A stretch of DNA of 64,000 nucleotides from Oreocharis arfaki. Its lineage: Eukaryota > Chordata > Aves > Passeriformes > Paramythiidae. This document shows positions 52,548-64,000 of this stretch, piece by piece (the first letter of the stretch is position 1; every line of letters starts with the position of its first letter). The notes below the pieces were generated by a model. The model searched no databases, was not told where the DNA came from, and saw only the letters and a list, made by a program, of their open reading frames with translations. The translations under genes and the position numbers were made by a program. The stretch spans positions 2,094,922 through 2,158,921 of the forward strand of contig VZRR01010919.1 in the NCBI GenBank assembly GCA_013398015.1, read 5' to 3'.

Positions 52548-53126
52548 TACTAACATAGCAATAAAGCAAAGCTACCCAGAATGCCAATCAGAAAGGCCTA
52601 TGCAGACTGTGTACAAAAGCATGCTACTGCCCTCCACGACAGAGTCCAGTCAGTGGGCTAGAGAGCAAGCGTGGCAGGGAGTCATACCCTTATGGATGTG
52701 GTTTTCATGATCCTGTGGCTGCATCTTGCCTAACATCATATATTGGTAGATCTTGTCAAATTAAGAAAATACCTCTAATTCTTAGAGCTGCCATCAAGTG
52801 TCTTTTCATTAATCATAAACACTTTTGATCACAGAAACCACCTTCCAACACATTATATCAGATATCTTGTTTTAAACGCTAAAAGTCTCTCTCCCACTCA
52901 TAGGAGGAATATCCTTACTTTATCCAAATTCTTTTCATGTAATCAAGAAAAAACTAATTAACTGCTTTGAATACGGCAAAGAGTATAATACACCCACAGC
53001 TGATGTTCTGGTGGGCCTTTCCCAAAAGACCCAGTAAGCCTGCAGGACACTTGCTCCACTACTGCCAATAGTCCCTTACAAAAATCACTGCTAAATAAGG
53101 AAATGGAAACCTGAAGATGGTTTCTT

Positions 53127-53212
53127 CAGGGGAAAGAGTAATAAATAATAATATAATAAATATATTAATATAATAAATAAATAATAATAAACCAGGGGGA
53201 AAAGTAATAAAT
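53127..53212. repeat. AT block bracketed by a direct duplication
   Basis: CAGGGGAAAGAGTAATAAA (53,128-53,146) recurs as CAGGGGGAAAAGTAATAAAT (53,193-53,212). The interval between is a TAA/TATTA-rich simple sequence. Confidence 0.75.
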
Positions 53213-56200
53213 GCCTTCACCTTTGAAAGTCTTGGGTGGCCTTCTGACATCAATTCCTACTGTTCAACTTTCTACTGATCCAGTAATTTATATATATATA
53301 TAAAAATAACTGAAAATCACTCATAGGCAAGATCCATAGGTGGATTACGGCTATTTACACTAAGGTAAATCATGTCTGTGAGAATGCGAATTTTTTCTTT
53401 TCTGCTCTGTACCTGGCAGAGTATTGAGTGCCAGGTTTCCATCCACAGCTTTAGGCAACCAGTGAGTGGTCTAGCTTAAATAGAGCTACAAGGCTGTAAA
53501 AGAGGTTCAGAATAAAAGAACTTAACAACTCCACTCCAAAAGTGAAATAGAATTGCCTGCCCCGTGGGATAGATCTATTTGTGCAAAACCAAAGTTTTCT
53601 AGTTGTAAAAGCCTCCAGCTCCTCACCTACCTAGACTCATCAGAACTCTCTCACAGGCATTTAACGAACTCAACCTTTCCACATAATCATAGTACAAAAC
53701 CAAAACCCAAGTCTTTTCTATCAATGACAAGAAAAAAATCCATGCATAAACCTCTTCCCAAAGGAAAGAAAAGGCAATAATTGAACCACAGACGGATGTT
53801 AGCCACCGGGCAGACTGACATCCACAACAACTATAGCGAGGTGTTCACAGAATACAACACACCATTTAATTGCCAACACAGCTAGAACAGCAAGCACAGA
53901 GTTCGAAATCTTGGGAGTCATAAATGGATGGTGAATGAACAACTAGCCTATTGAAAAACCAAATGGAACAAATAACAGATCTGGCTACTATTGAATCTAA
54001 CTACTGTTTCTAGCTATTTTCACTACAAACCACTTTAGACACAAAGGACAACTAATGAAAAATTCATAGCACATACATGTCAGTAAGAAACAAGATAAAT
54101 CCAAGGACATAAATTTGTGTTAGACAATACTTGTTTTCCTCTTTTAATCTAGACAACAGACTGATTGGCCTGCCATAACAAAACCAAAAACTCTCAAAAA
54201 TGACTTGTTGTTCCTTGAGAAATCCCCAAAGAAAAAAAAATGAAATTGATGCACACTACTCCAGCAGGTAGCCTGGATTTTACGGCACAGTCTTGGCACA
54301 GTCCAAGAATTTCTTATGTCCTTGTCTTGCTTTTATTAGCTGCCAAAGGCCTTATTTCGTGGTGAATTGACTTCTTCATAGCAGTATTTTATTTTATTTA
54401 TTTTTTATTTCTATTCATTCAGATCCATGTTTTAATTATGCGAGAAGCAAGAGCTCCAGTATTGCAATTCTTACTTCTTTGTGAGTTAAAAAATAAAGAT
54501 AGTATCTATAATTGTTTTTTTCACTGCCTGGTTGATTAGATTCATAAACATACTGTATAGGGAGCCAAATTCTCACAGGACTAGTCTAATTAAGAAGTCA
54601 TCAGCTATGCTGATTACAGGCACTCTTCAAGAACTTTAAAATCAATAGTTCTCAAAGTAATCGCAAATCTTGTGTGCTATTTCAAGGAACAGTTATGTTT
54701 TTTGGTTTTAACAGAGTATTAAAACGTTCACAGCAGAGTAAAAGACTTACATAGAGTTTTGGGGGTTTTTTTATTGCTTTCTAAAAGCATGGTGGCCTAT
54801 CACTTTACTCACACATTTGCCATCACCCTTATCAACAAAAGAAAAAAAAAAATTTTCATGCTATGAAATATTTTCAGTTTTGAGACGTAGATTTTGACTT
54901 TACATTTCAGAATAAAAGAAAGCTAGGCTGTATGGTTATGTGGTTATATGATTTCATAATAATCATGTCAAACTGGTAGGAGAGCAACCTGCTGAGGGAA
55001 CTTGTTGCTTAGGTTATTAACATGCTGAGGGTTGTTTAAAGGTTTATGGTAAAGGGCTCATTCAGAAAAAAAATCTGCTTTCTTGCAGTAAATGGATAGT
55101 TCATGATCCAAACTTCCTTTAGCCCTAACACTCAGGCTTCTACAAAGCCCCTAGGCTAGGGAAGAACTCAGCTGCTTTTCAAGTAGTGAAAAAATTTCCC
55201 AGAAGAGACATACAACTATAAAAAGGTTCAAGTTTTGCCAATGAAAAATTCTACTGTTCCACAAATGTTGTACCAGCATCCAAAACCACTGCATGTATCT
55301 GATTAGCACAACGAATCATGGACAAATTTTTACCACTGTCAGCCTACAATTTCATATTTTTTTTTAATAACAGTAGTATATTCACAAATAAGATCCTCCT
55401 CACAGAGGATACTGCTTCCAAAAGCTTTCTATTTCACAACCACAGCTTGAAATGCAAGCAGGGTGAATCCAGCACCAAATAACCTGCACGTCCAACCTGA
55501 GCTCCCAAAGGTCTCTATCAGTAACGATGGTATTTCACTACTGGACAGGTACAGTACACATCTTTCGCTTCTCAGAGTTTCACTAATTAATGAATGAAGC
55601 TAAAACTTAGTTCTTCAGTCATCAGAAAAACAGAAAAGTTTTGGGAAGCAGCAAAAAGAAGCAGCCCTATCTTAGAGAACAAAGAGAAATAAGATTATTA
55701 TAGAAGAAAAGGATTACTCCTGTATGATATATACAAAGAAACATGGTGTGTTATTCAGGACATAACAATTATTAGAAATAATAGTCTGACGTTAGAACAA
55801 AAAATAAATGAGATGCCAAGGAAAGCTTTAGTATGTTGATATTTATTAGGCTATAAAAAAAACCTGGTAAAAAGTATGTAGCTGAAACAGCTAGGAATTT
55901 ACAGCATAACAAAGCAGATAAATATACAAGATATTTTTATGCCATACTCATGAACGTGCAAATGACAGCTTAATAAGTTTATTTTCCAGCTCTGATATCT
56001 ATTATTCATCCCATCATTTTTTGCTGAAGTAAATATTTGAAAGGAAAATAACCAAAATACTTCCTTATTCCATGAGACAATAAATCTTTATTTTACTCCA
56101 CAGTATTCAAAAAGTTATGAATACACACATGCCCCGGGAAAATGCAGGAACACTTATCATACTCAAATGCATACTACTCAGGCACAATTCTAGCATTTGA

Positions 56201-58539
56201 AACAGTCCAATAACACTATGTGATATCCTTCTGACAATAAAATTACCTAATTATTATAAAAGTAACTGTAAAGATTTTAAATACAAAAAATAAAAGTTCC
56301 AGCTTTATTTCTTACTCTAGAAATTTTTCTTCTAGACTGTACAAGTTTCAGGTGCACCAACCAGATATTCCATAATAGCAGCAGTACTAAAACTAACTAT
56401 AATAGGAAGAACTAGTTGTTCATCATTCTATGACAATTTCAGCCTGTACAAGTTTCACTACATACCCTTACATTTTAAACAAATTTTCCCACTCCATAAC
56501 TATTTGTAAAGCCAAAATTTTAGTGTTTCATAACATTTTTGTAAAAACAAGCCTACCTTGTCAAGCAATGTCACTGTTCCACACGGAAGTTACTGCTGCT
56601 TTGTTGCATTCCTTACACCTAGAATTCTCTTTATCTACTGGGAATAATATACTCTAGAGCTATGAAGTCAAAGTCGGCTGTGCAATTACATCAAATAAAA
56701 ATGTAAATACGGAAATGTATTTAATATTATGCAGACTGCTGACAAAATTCTGAGAGTGGAAGCCTGAACAGCAGGCATCTCAACCAAGAAAGAGTCATGA
56801 AATTCAGGGACCCCTTCACATTTGTGTGTTTGGGGGAGCTGGAGCACCATAGTTTGACAACAAAGTCTAAAACGCACACAGTTGAACACACCCCATAAAT
56901 TTAGCCTTCTCAGCATTTTAGATGCCAGGGAATCAAACCAGAATAAATGCACTCATCATGCAGTTTTACAGAACACAGCTTCCAGGCACTAAGATTAACC
57001 CTGATGTGGTGTTTACAGTCTTGCAGCAGTGTAAGAATGAGAACAGTAGACTCACACTCCTCCCTCTGTCCCAGCCAGTTCTTTTCACTCCAGCTAGGGT
57101 ATTTACATCTGTGCTTAGGCCTATACTTGGATCATGTTATTATAATCACTCAATAGATAAAACTCATTGTTACCAAAACTACTGATCAAGTTAAGCATCA
57201 CATAAAAGCCAAGTATTACTGTTTTCATTTATCATATAACAAAGACTCATAGATCTTATACATAAAATCAGTGTTTCCCTGTCTTATTTTAAGGCTACTT
57301 TTCCCCCATGGAAGAAGGCAAAACAATTCTACATTCAATGTGACAACTTATCAGTACAATAAGTAGAACTAGCTGTCTAATTCCAAGTAAAATTAATTCA
57401 ACAAACTTCTTCCTGAATTACTTATTTACTAAGTGGCACTTCATAAAACTCATCTACAAAGCTAGATGGGAAAAACATTTTTGTGACTAAACACTATGAA
57501 TTTCATCAGGAAAAAAAAATTCTGCCAAGGAGCTGATTTTGGTTAGAGATAAAGTTCTACCTACATATGAAAGATGGAAGTTTCTCAGCAAAATATATTA
57601 TCTGAATATTTTTGCTGTTACCACAAATACTATCACTTTAAACTGAGGCTAAACAACAAAACCTTTGAAAAGTACCATGCTTCATAAAAACGTGTTCTAT
57701 TCCCTCACAAAAACTCTATATTGAGAGCCAGTAGCCAAGAGCACAATAATAGCATCGTATTCTTGGAACAGTGCAATATTTTTTAAATTTAAATAGCTAC
57801 AATGTAGTACATATAATCCAGGGGAGAGGTGGAGAAAAATCACCATTGATTCTCTATCCGCTCAACAATAAGCAATTGGACCCAGGAGCTGAATAGTGCA
57901 GATTACCATTAAAATACCAGTCAATTATTACTAGCTGTACTACAGCAATTTGAATGGACAATACTCTGAACAAATACATGCAGAGTTAACTGGAGCATGG
58001 AGGCCAACAGATGGCTGAATAAAAGAGCCAGGGATTCCTGTTAATTTCAATTAGTGACGCAATTCACTCTTACCTCGTACACCCTTTGGATAGCTGTACT
58101 ATTCCAGCATGACGACAAAAACCAACAAATACATGATTACAGTAGAGAAGACCTCTGGAGATGTCCACAGTGTGTACAATTTTCCCCCCACCAAAGCAGG
58201 AGTTCGTGTCCAGAAAAAGGGATAATCAATTGTGATGGAATAGGGACACACTTAAAGAATTCTGTAATTATCTCCTGTTCCTGTGAAATGCCAGATCTTG
58301 TGGACTAGTTATAAGAGGCTTGGAGATTGATACATTGCTCTCTCAATGGAATGACAACAGGGTATTAGACAGAATGAAGTTTTCTAAGCAGAAAGTCCCA
58401 GCTCTCAGGTGTCTGCAGCGAGAGTTCAGGGGAGTACTCTGCCATTGACCAAATTTCTGCAAGAAGTAAAATTTTAGTGTTCCTGGATCCAAATGTAAGA
58501 GCTCAAGGCAGCTTTGTTTTAGCAACTGCCTTCATGGAC

Positions 58540-59130
58540 TGGTACCACCGACCACCGATGATCCGCTAAGAGAAATCAGAGAGGCAATGAAGGAGGGAAA
58601 TACAACAGTAATGGCAGATACCCATGAGTATCAGGAAGCATCACACTGGGACACAAACCAGAGAAGAAACTTTTAGCACTACAATAATCATTTCACGGAG
58701 AGCTGGTTGGGGAAACCATTAGAGACACAGTCCCACAGTGTGTGCAGGATCTTGTTCATTTTTTCTTCTATTGAAAGGCACACTAATAATGCATTCAGAC
58801 TCAATATCCCTACAGGAATTGCAAAAGCCAAAAAATCCACCACAGCTGTATGTGACTTCCAAAAGGAAAATGACACAGAAATGAGATAGGCTATTAAAAA
58901 GAAGATAAAATAGAACTCTTAGAGGAATTAAATCCCAGAGACATCATGTTCCTCACTGAAAGGGACCACACTGAAAACAGTGCCAGCAGACATCACTTCT
59001 TAAGAAAGGCTTGCTTAAAAGTTAAAAGGAAACTGATGTGGAGAATCGGGCTAACAGCACCTTCCAGAAACAGCAAAACAACAACAAAAACTTCATTCAT
59101 TGAAAAGCTAAGGTTAATCCCAGAATAAGA
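58540..59130 (+). mobile_element. Possible ancient LINE remnant
   Basis: The interval is relatively rich in purines and frames that recall the linker between endonuclease and reverse transcriptase of old CR1/L3-type LINEs (GGAATTGCAAAAGCCAAAAA, then GACTTCCAAAAGGAAAATG). No tail, boundary or conserved catalytic motif is visible. It could equally be unique sequence. Confidence 0.2.
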
Positions 59131-62100
59131 TAAAAAGAATCATACACCTTGGTGAATTAAATAAATAAAAACAGGTAAAGAAAAAAGTCTGAGTAGGAAC
59201 TCAGAAATCAAAGGTACATATTAAACGCAACTCCAGCCAGAGCTAGGCATCTGTTAGGAACATATTGCTTGCTATTTTATCACATTCCTAAATGTTACCT
59301 ATCAAGACATACAGTAGCTTCTGGTGCTTTTACTCTCGAAAACATTTGTCAGCTAAAATTCAGACAGTACCTTGCTTTGCTGAAACATAGAATGTGAAAA
59401 CAAAGAATGGCTGGCAAAGATCTAAGTTCTAAAATCTAATGAAGAAATATGGCTGTAAAACTGCATTTATGTGGAGGGTAAAAACAGTGACAAACTGTCT
59501 CAGTGCTAGAGGTAGGAATTTTTGTTTATTGAAGGAAAAGCAAATGCAAAAATTGCTTTCATTGATGTATTCCTTCAAAGACTATTCTGCTTGACAAATG
59601 AACATTCATGTCAGCCTCGTGTGGTTGCCAGCATCCTAGAAATTTTGTCATGTCTTTCTAATGCTGTTGCAACAAAAACTAGTAAAATTTGACATCTAAG
59701 GGCATAACTTAAATCACACACCTATCTTACCCTTACAGTCATGTGGATATTTACTGTCAGATAACAATGTCTCCTGTAGTCAGATATGGTTTTATTATTT
59801 TTATAAATTCACTTTTCTCGTTCGCATTTTTAAATAAAAATAACAGTGTTGACCTATACAAACTGAGGGTTTACTGAAAAAATGCTCTAAATGCATATTG
59901 GTTATGACTGCAATATTAAGATGTCATCAACTGTGTTCTATTTTTCAATGGCTACATCTGAATTCTTCTCTCCTACCAGAACTAAGATATGCCAGCTAGG
60001 ACAGTATCTCACGAAACCCTGACGTAGATGCAATCCTGGTGTTCATAGCATGTCTGTTACAAACAAGTTGCTGATTTATAAGTGTACAATCAAGTACATT
60101 TTCTGTGCACTTCCTTTACATGGTTCAGGTTTCCCCCTACAAGTGAGTGACAAAGTAAAGAACAGTGAAAAATAATGAAGAAACAAATGTAAGGCTATTA
60201 CCACACGCACACATAGGAGCGTACATCCTATGTATAGGATCCCATGTACATCCTATGCAATCTCTCATTCCTACACCGGTTTTGTGTCTGGATACGAGTA
60301 ACAAAAAGAAATAACTATCAGATAAAAAAAAGAACCAACAACGAGAGAAACACTGAAACCACCAACCAAATCTCCCAAAATGAGCACTTCACATAAACAA
60401 ACGAATCACTCAGGATTCCAGAAGAAAACAAAAACAAATCAAACCAACCAACAACCAAAAAAACAACCCCCCCAAAAACCAAACAAACAAAAAAAACCCA
60501 ACAAAACCACAAAAAATCCCACCTTCCCAATATCAAGAGCAGTACTAACACCCAAATCTGTGTAATGGGATATTTAAAAAATGTCACAGGTACGCTTCAG
60601 TTTTTTCCCTCCATGCAGGCATCATGGTCCAGACAACATATTCTATGTCCACTCTTCCCTAGAAGAAGAAATATGGTGAGGATTCTTCCAGCTCCACTGA
60701 TTCAGCTTGTTCAGGACAAGTTCATTACAAAAATCTCAGGAAAGCTTTTCAGGCAGTTTCTTAAGTAAAGACTAACATTATTTTCAGTCCCCAGAAGAGC
60801 TGTTTCTCTGCCAGCACTGTTCTTTACCAGTCCTTGTGCTCAGCTCCCACAGTAACTCAAAAGAAATACTGTGCATTTACTGGCGCATTTGTTTTGTTTT
60901 GCTCTAAGAACTGCCAGAGTAGAAAGATTTTGCAATATCTCACACCTTGAACTCATTATATCCTCTAACTACCATAATTTCTGATCAACAAATAAATAAA
61001 AAAAATCAGTACACATGAAAGAGATGATAGAAAGGTTTGGATTGCTGCAACAAAGCCAGCTGATCCAATACAAGAGCCTGAGGCATGAGAGACAGCTCTG
61101 ATGAGCACTGGTCCTTCAGTGCTCCGAAGTGAAGTGGAGAGAGAAAATGGGCAGGGGGGCTGGTTACAGTGAAGAAGCAGTTTAGCATGTAGCTCCTTAT
61201 CTATCTTTTAATCCATTAGTCATCAAACTTCCATCCACGTTTAATGTTCACAAAAGCACAAAGCCAGCCAGAACCATACAGGTGAGCTTAATAATGCCGA
61301 CAGAGTAAGTGTGCAAGAAACTTGGTATTTCAAGGAATGAATTCAAGATTAAGAGCTTCGCTACATACCCCTTAGTTTGTCTCTCTCATTTATCCATCAA
61401 TATAGTAAAATACTACACAGTGCCTACTCACAGAAGAAAAATCACATTCCCAAAAGCTATGCTACAGCTTGAGAGAAGACGTTATGATGAACACCTCACA
61501 ACACTCTCTGGGGAGCAACATGGGAAGATACATGTGGTGTGAGAACAATCCTACAAATAATTCTTTCAGGGTAAAAATAATCTTCACACAAGTAATTTTC
61601 ATGCCAAGACTTAAGGGAAAGCAGCTAAGAACAAGTCCTACATGCAGTGGGGTTTTTGGTTTTAAATAAAGTGCATTAAATAGGAAAAATTATGCCATTA
61701 GTGTAACTGCACACTGCCATGAGTGTAGCTTCAGTACCAATTTCACAAAACAAGTATTGGGGAAGGAAAAGGAACAGCAACAATAGAAGATTATTGATCT
61801 CCTCCATGAAAAAATCTCTGTCAAACTGAGGAAATACATTTAAGTATATACCTTAGTGGAAGGGTTTACTATAACTTAAGGTGGATGTAGTAGAACACTT
61901 ACTATATTTCTTTGTTCATTTCAACACAAGTCATGTGCCAAGCAGCACTGGCAACATAAATCACAGTAGAGCAGCATGGTTAGCTACACATGCAATCTGA
62001 GCTTATTCCCTGTGCTTAAAATGTCTCTTAAAATCAGTCACTCCATAAACATGTAGCATCCTAAGCTTGGAAACAATTTCAGAAAAATACACTGACAGCT

Positions 62101-64000
62101 CTGCACATATAAGCTCATAATGACTTGACTTACATCTCTTCATGAAATTCAGTGAAATTCAGTAACACAAACTCCTAACAGCTAATGAAAAGCTTCTCAG
62201 AAAAAGGCTGAAATAAAACATAATTAAATGCAAAAAGAAAATCAATTTTAAAGTCTAATTACTAGGTGTCTGTCAAAATACATTTCATCTAATTAACCGC
62301 ACACATTCAAAACTTGCATCTTCTCATTGTCTGCTGTGGCACTACAACAAATTACACTATAATGCCACTGAATCACTACCCTAGAAAAACAAGTAATATG
62401 TTTTATTAAGAGGAAAAGTTTGAAGAGCACATTTTTGTTAAACCAGCTGATAGCAAGTAAGCCTGCAGAGAAACTTCTGGCACATGCCCTGCATCAGAAA
62501 GAGAGAACAAATGACAGTATCTCATTAAAAGAAAAGTGTAAATAGTTAATTTACAAACATTTAAGGCTACACAGTAACAGAAAATAATAATTAAATTTTC
62601 TGAGGAAGGTACTCATCTGGGTAGTTTACACTAGAATTTCGATCTTTTATAACAAATGTACTGCAATTGGCATCTACTCTGAAGGCATCTCCTTTGTCCA
62701 GAAGAGCTGTCAAACACAGGCTTGTTTCACAAGTGCTCTGGCGATTAAAGTTGTACTTCTGATACACAGCTAGCTACTAAATGTCTTTTTGGTTTTTCTC
62801 CTCCACTGAGAGGAGAATGCTTCAATGATACACAACAGAAAAAGTTCTTTCATTTCAACAATTATGGTGCAAATACATGTTGGTCACTTAGCCATTTTAT
62901 TCTGACAATCATAGAATAGCCTCCCTCAGAAACAGTGCTGAAATGCTGAAAAGTTGTATAGATGACTACTTTTTCCCTTGAGTTTTCACAGGTTTAAAAT
63001 TTAAGCTTGAAGACAAGATTCTTACCCATATGATAACTGCTAAATTTCAGGTCAGCTGTGAGTTTCAACACTTTTTAATGGAAGAGCACAAGAGAACATA
63101 ATGCTATCTCAAGGACTCCTGTCCAAGTCTGGAAAGATTTAACAGACTTCCTACTTCTGAAATAATAACATTATTTCAACATAATTATTAATACACTTAC
63201 CTCGCTGTATTTACAAGGCCAAGAGGGGCAGGAGTGCCGTTTTAAATCTTATCTTCAAATTTTATACACTTGCCTCAAGAGTGCAGTGGTTTGCTTTATG
63301 TGCCCAGGAATCCTTACTGTTGAATAGGGGTAACCACTCCCATATTTAGAACTACCAGAACACTGAAGACAGAAGACACTACCCTCACTTCATACAACTT
63401 GGCAGAACAATTTGTCTGGCTTGCAAACTGTTTAACTTGTTTAACTGCCTCCTGAACTTGAGAAGATGTTAATCACGTCCTAGTGGACTTCATGTCCTAG
63501 TGGACTGTGTTACTCGTCAGGATTCTGGAAATGGTAAGAGTTTAAAACAGAAAAAAAAAGGGAAACTGAGGCAGACCAGCAAGAGCATGGCTGTCTAGAC
63601 TGGGTGGAGCATAAAATCAGAGAAAACAGGACTCATTAGTTGCTCTGAAGATTAGTGAGCTCTTTGGGACAGAGCTCACTACGGAATACTTGCCCAAGAT
63701 TGAGTTTGGGTTTCTCTGAAACACAATAAACCATACCAGAACCTATGAATATAAATCAGGATCTTTAGCTTCTTCCCTACAATTAATATTGTCTTAACCA
63801 GACCCAAGATAGTTTTTCCAAGTTCAGTGTCTGGAAAAAAGTAGCAGCAACTATTCTCCTGTACATTCAAAAGATGACCTCAACAGGTCTCATCAGGGTT
63901 ATATTCATGTTATTAATGCCAAAATTATCACCCTTTTGCTCTTGCTGGTCTCTTACATCCTTTCCAATCACTGTATAACACTTTACATGTCTACCTAGAC
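59131..64000. other. AT-rich stretch without recognised gene
   Basis: It contains the A/C tract at 60,425-60,520, a 13-bp direct repeat at 63,477-63,506 and a consensus minus-strand donor at 63,206 with a TATA-like sequence about 50 nt upstream of it. No exon can be supported. Confidence 0.4.
60425..60520. repeat. A/C-only low-complexity tract
   Basis: About 95 bp almost free of G and T on the plus strand, with AACC, CCAAC and AAAC units and a C7 run. Confidence 0.8.

Larger units (their letters stand above)
49267..58535. other. AT-rich stretch without recognised gene
   Basis: No supported gene. Minus-strand splice-like pairs were seen near 49,847-49,890 and 58,070-58,160 (donor CGAG|GTAAGAG) but neither has both a good acceptor and recognisable coding. 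It also holds the A/C tract at 52,486-52,547 and the AT block at 53,127-53,212. Confidence 0.4.

Noticed and set aside
62905..62930. AATCATAGAATAG resembling a CR1 tail in reverse
   Set aside because: The adjoining sequence does not continue as CR1.
1..64000. CRISPR arrays, operons, phage or plasmid systems
   Set aside because: The window is vertebrate nuclear DNA with CR1 and LTR elements; no regularly spaced repeats or prokaryotic gene layout are present.

Overview
The window looks like nuclear DNA from a bird, probably a neoavian species and possibly a passerine. It is AT-rich and has no continuous bacterial-type coding. It carries several copies of the CR1 LINE, whose 3' ends read 'GGTCCCTTCCAACC...ATTCTGTGATTCT', and two solitary endogenous-retrovirus LTRs. 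One LTR (41.7-42.3 kb) is of the avian ERVL-like type beginning TGTCCTGGTT and ending near GGGGTTAAACC. Nearly all short open frames here are chance frames or lie inside repeats.

Layout. At 0.1-0.7 kb there is a candidate last exon of an unrecognised rightward gene: acceptor, 111-codon frame, stop, AATAAA. From 0.85 to about 12.3 kb there are several splice-like and poly(A)-like signals on the minus strand. The best is an exon at 11,279-11,487 with a strong acceptor, an ATG downstream of an in-frame stop, a 33-codon frame and a GTAAGAG donor. It sits beside a GC-richer block (11.1-12.3 kb) that could be a promoter or first-exon region. A second well-formed minus-strand exon candidate, 76 nt, lies at 31,382-31,457. 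I could not name either gene.

From 12.3 to 64 kb the sequence reads as intronic or intergenic DNA. A degenerate CR1 lies on the minus strand at 19.5-20.9 kb. Plus-strand CR1 copies lie at 32.0-32.25, 35.56-38.13, 38.46-38.60 and 48.3-49.27 kb, and the LTRs at 38.76-39.38 and 41.67-42.32 kb. The interval 35.5-39.4 kb is a transposon cluster.

The plus strand is visibly richer in long A runs and in A/C-only tracts, with no G/T-rich counterparts of similar length noticed. This fits leftward (minus-strand) transcription through most of the window. Both LTRs and four of the five confident CR1 copies are then antisense to that inferred transcript.

I found no convincing new biological system. The second-look items are the unnamed exons, competing poly(A) sites including a bidirectional one and one in a hairpin, paired palindromes inside a CR1, a 24-bp perfect palindrome, RFX-like palindromes and several local duplications. 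Exon calls rest on reading splice motifs by eye and need RNA or comparative evidence.
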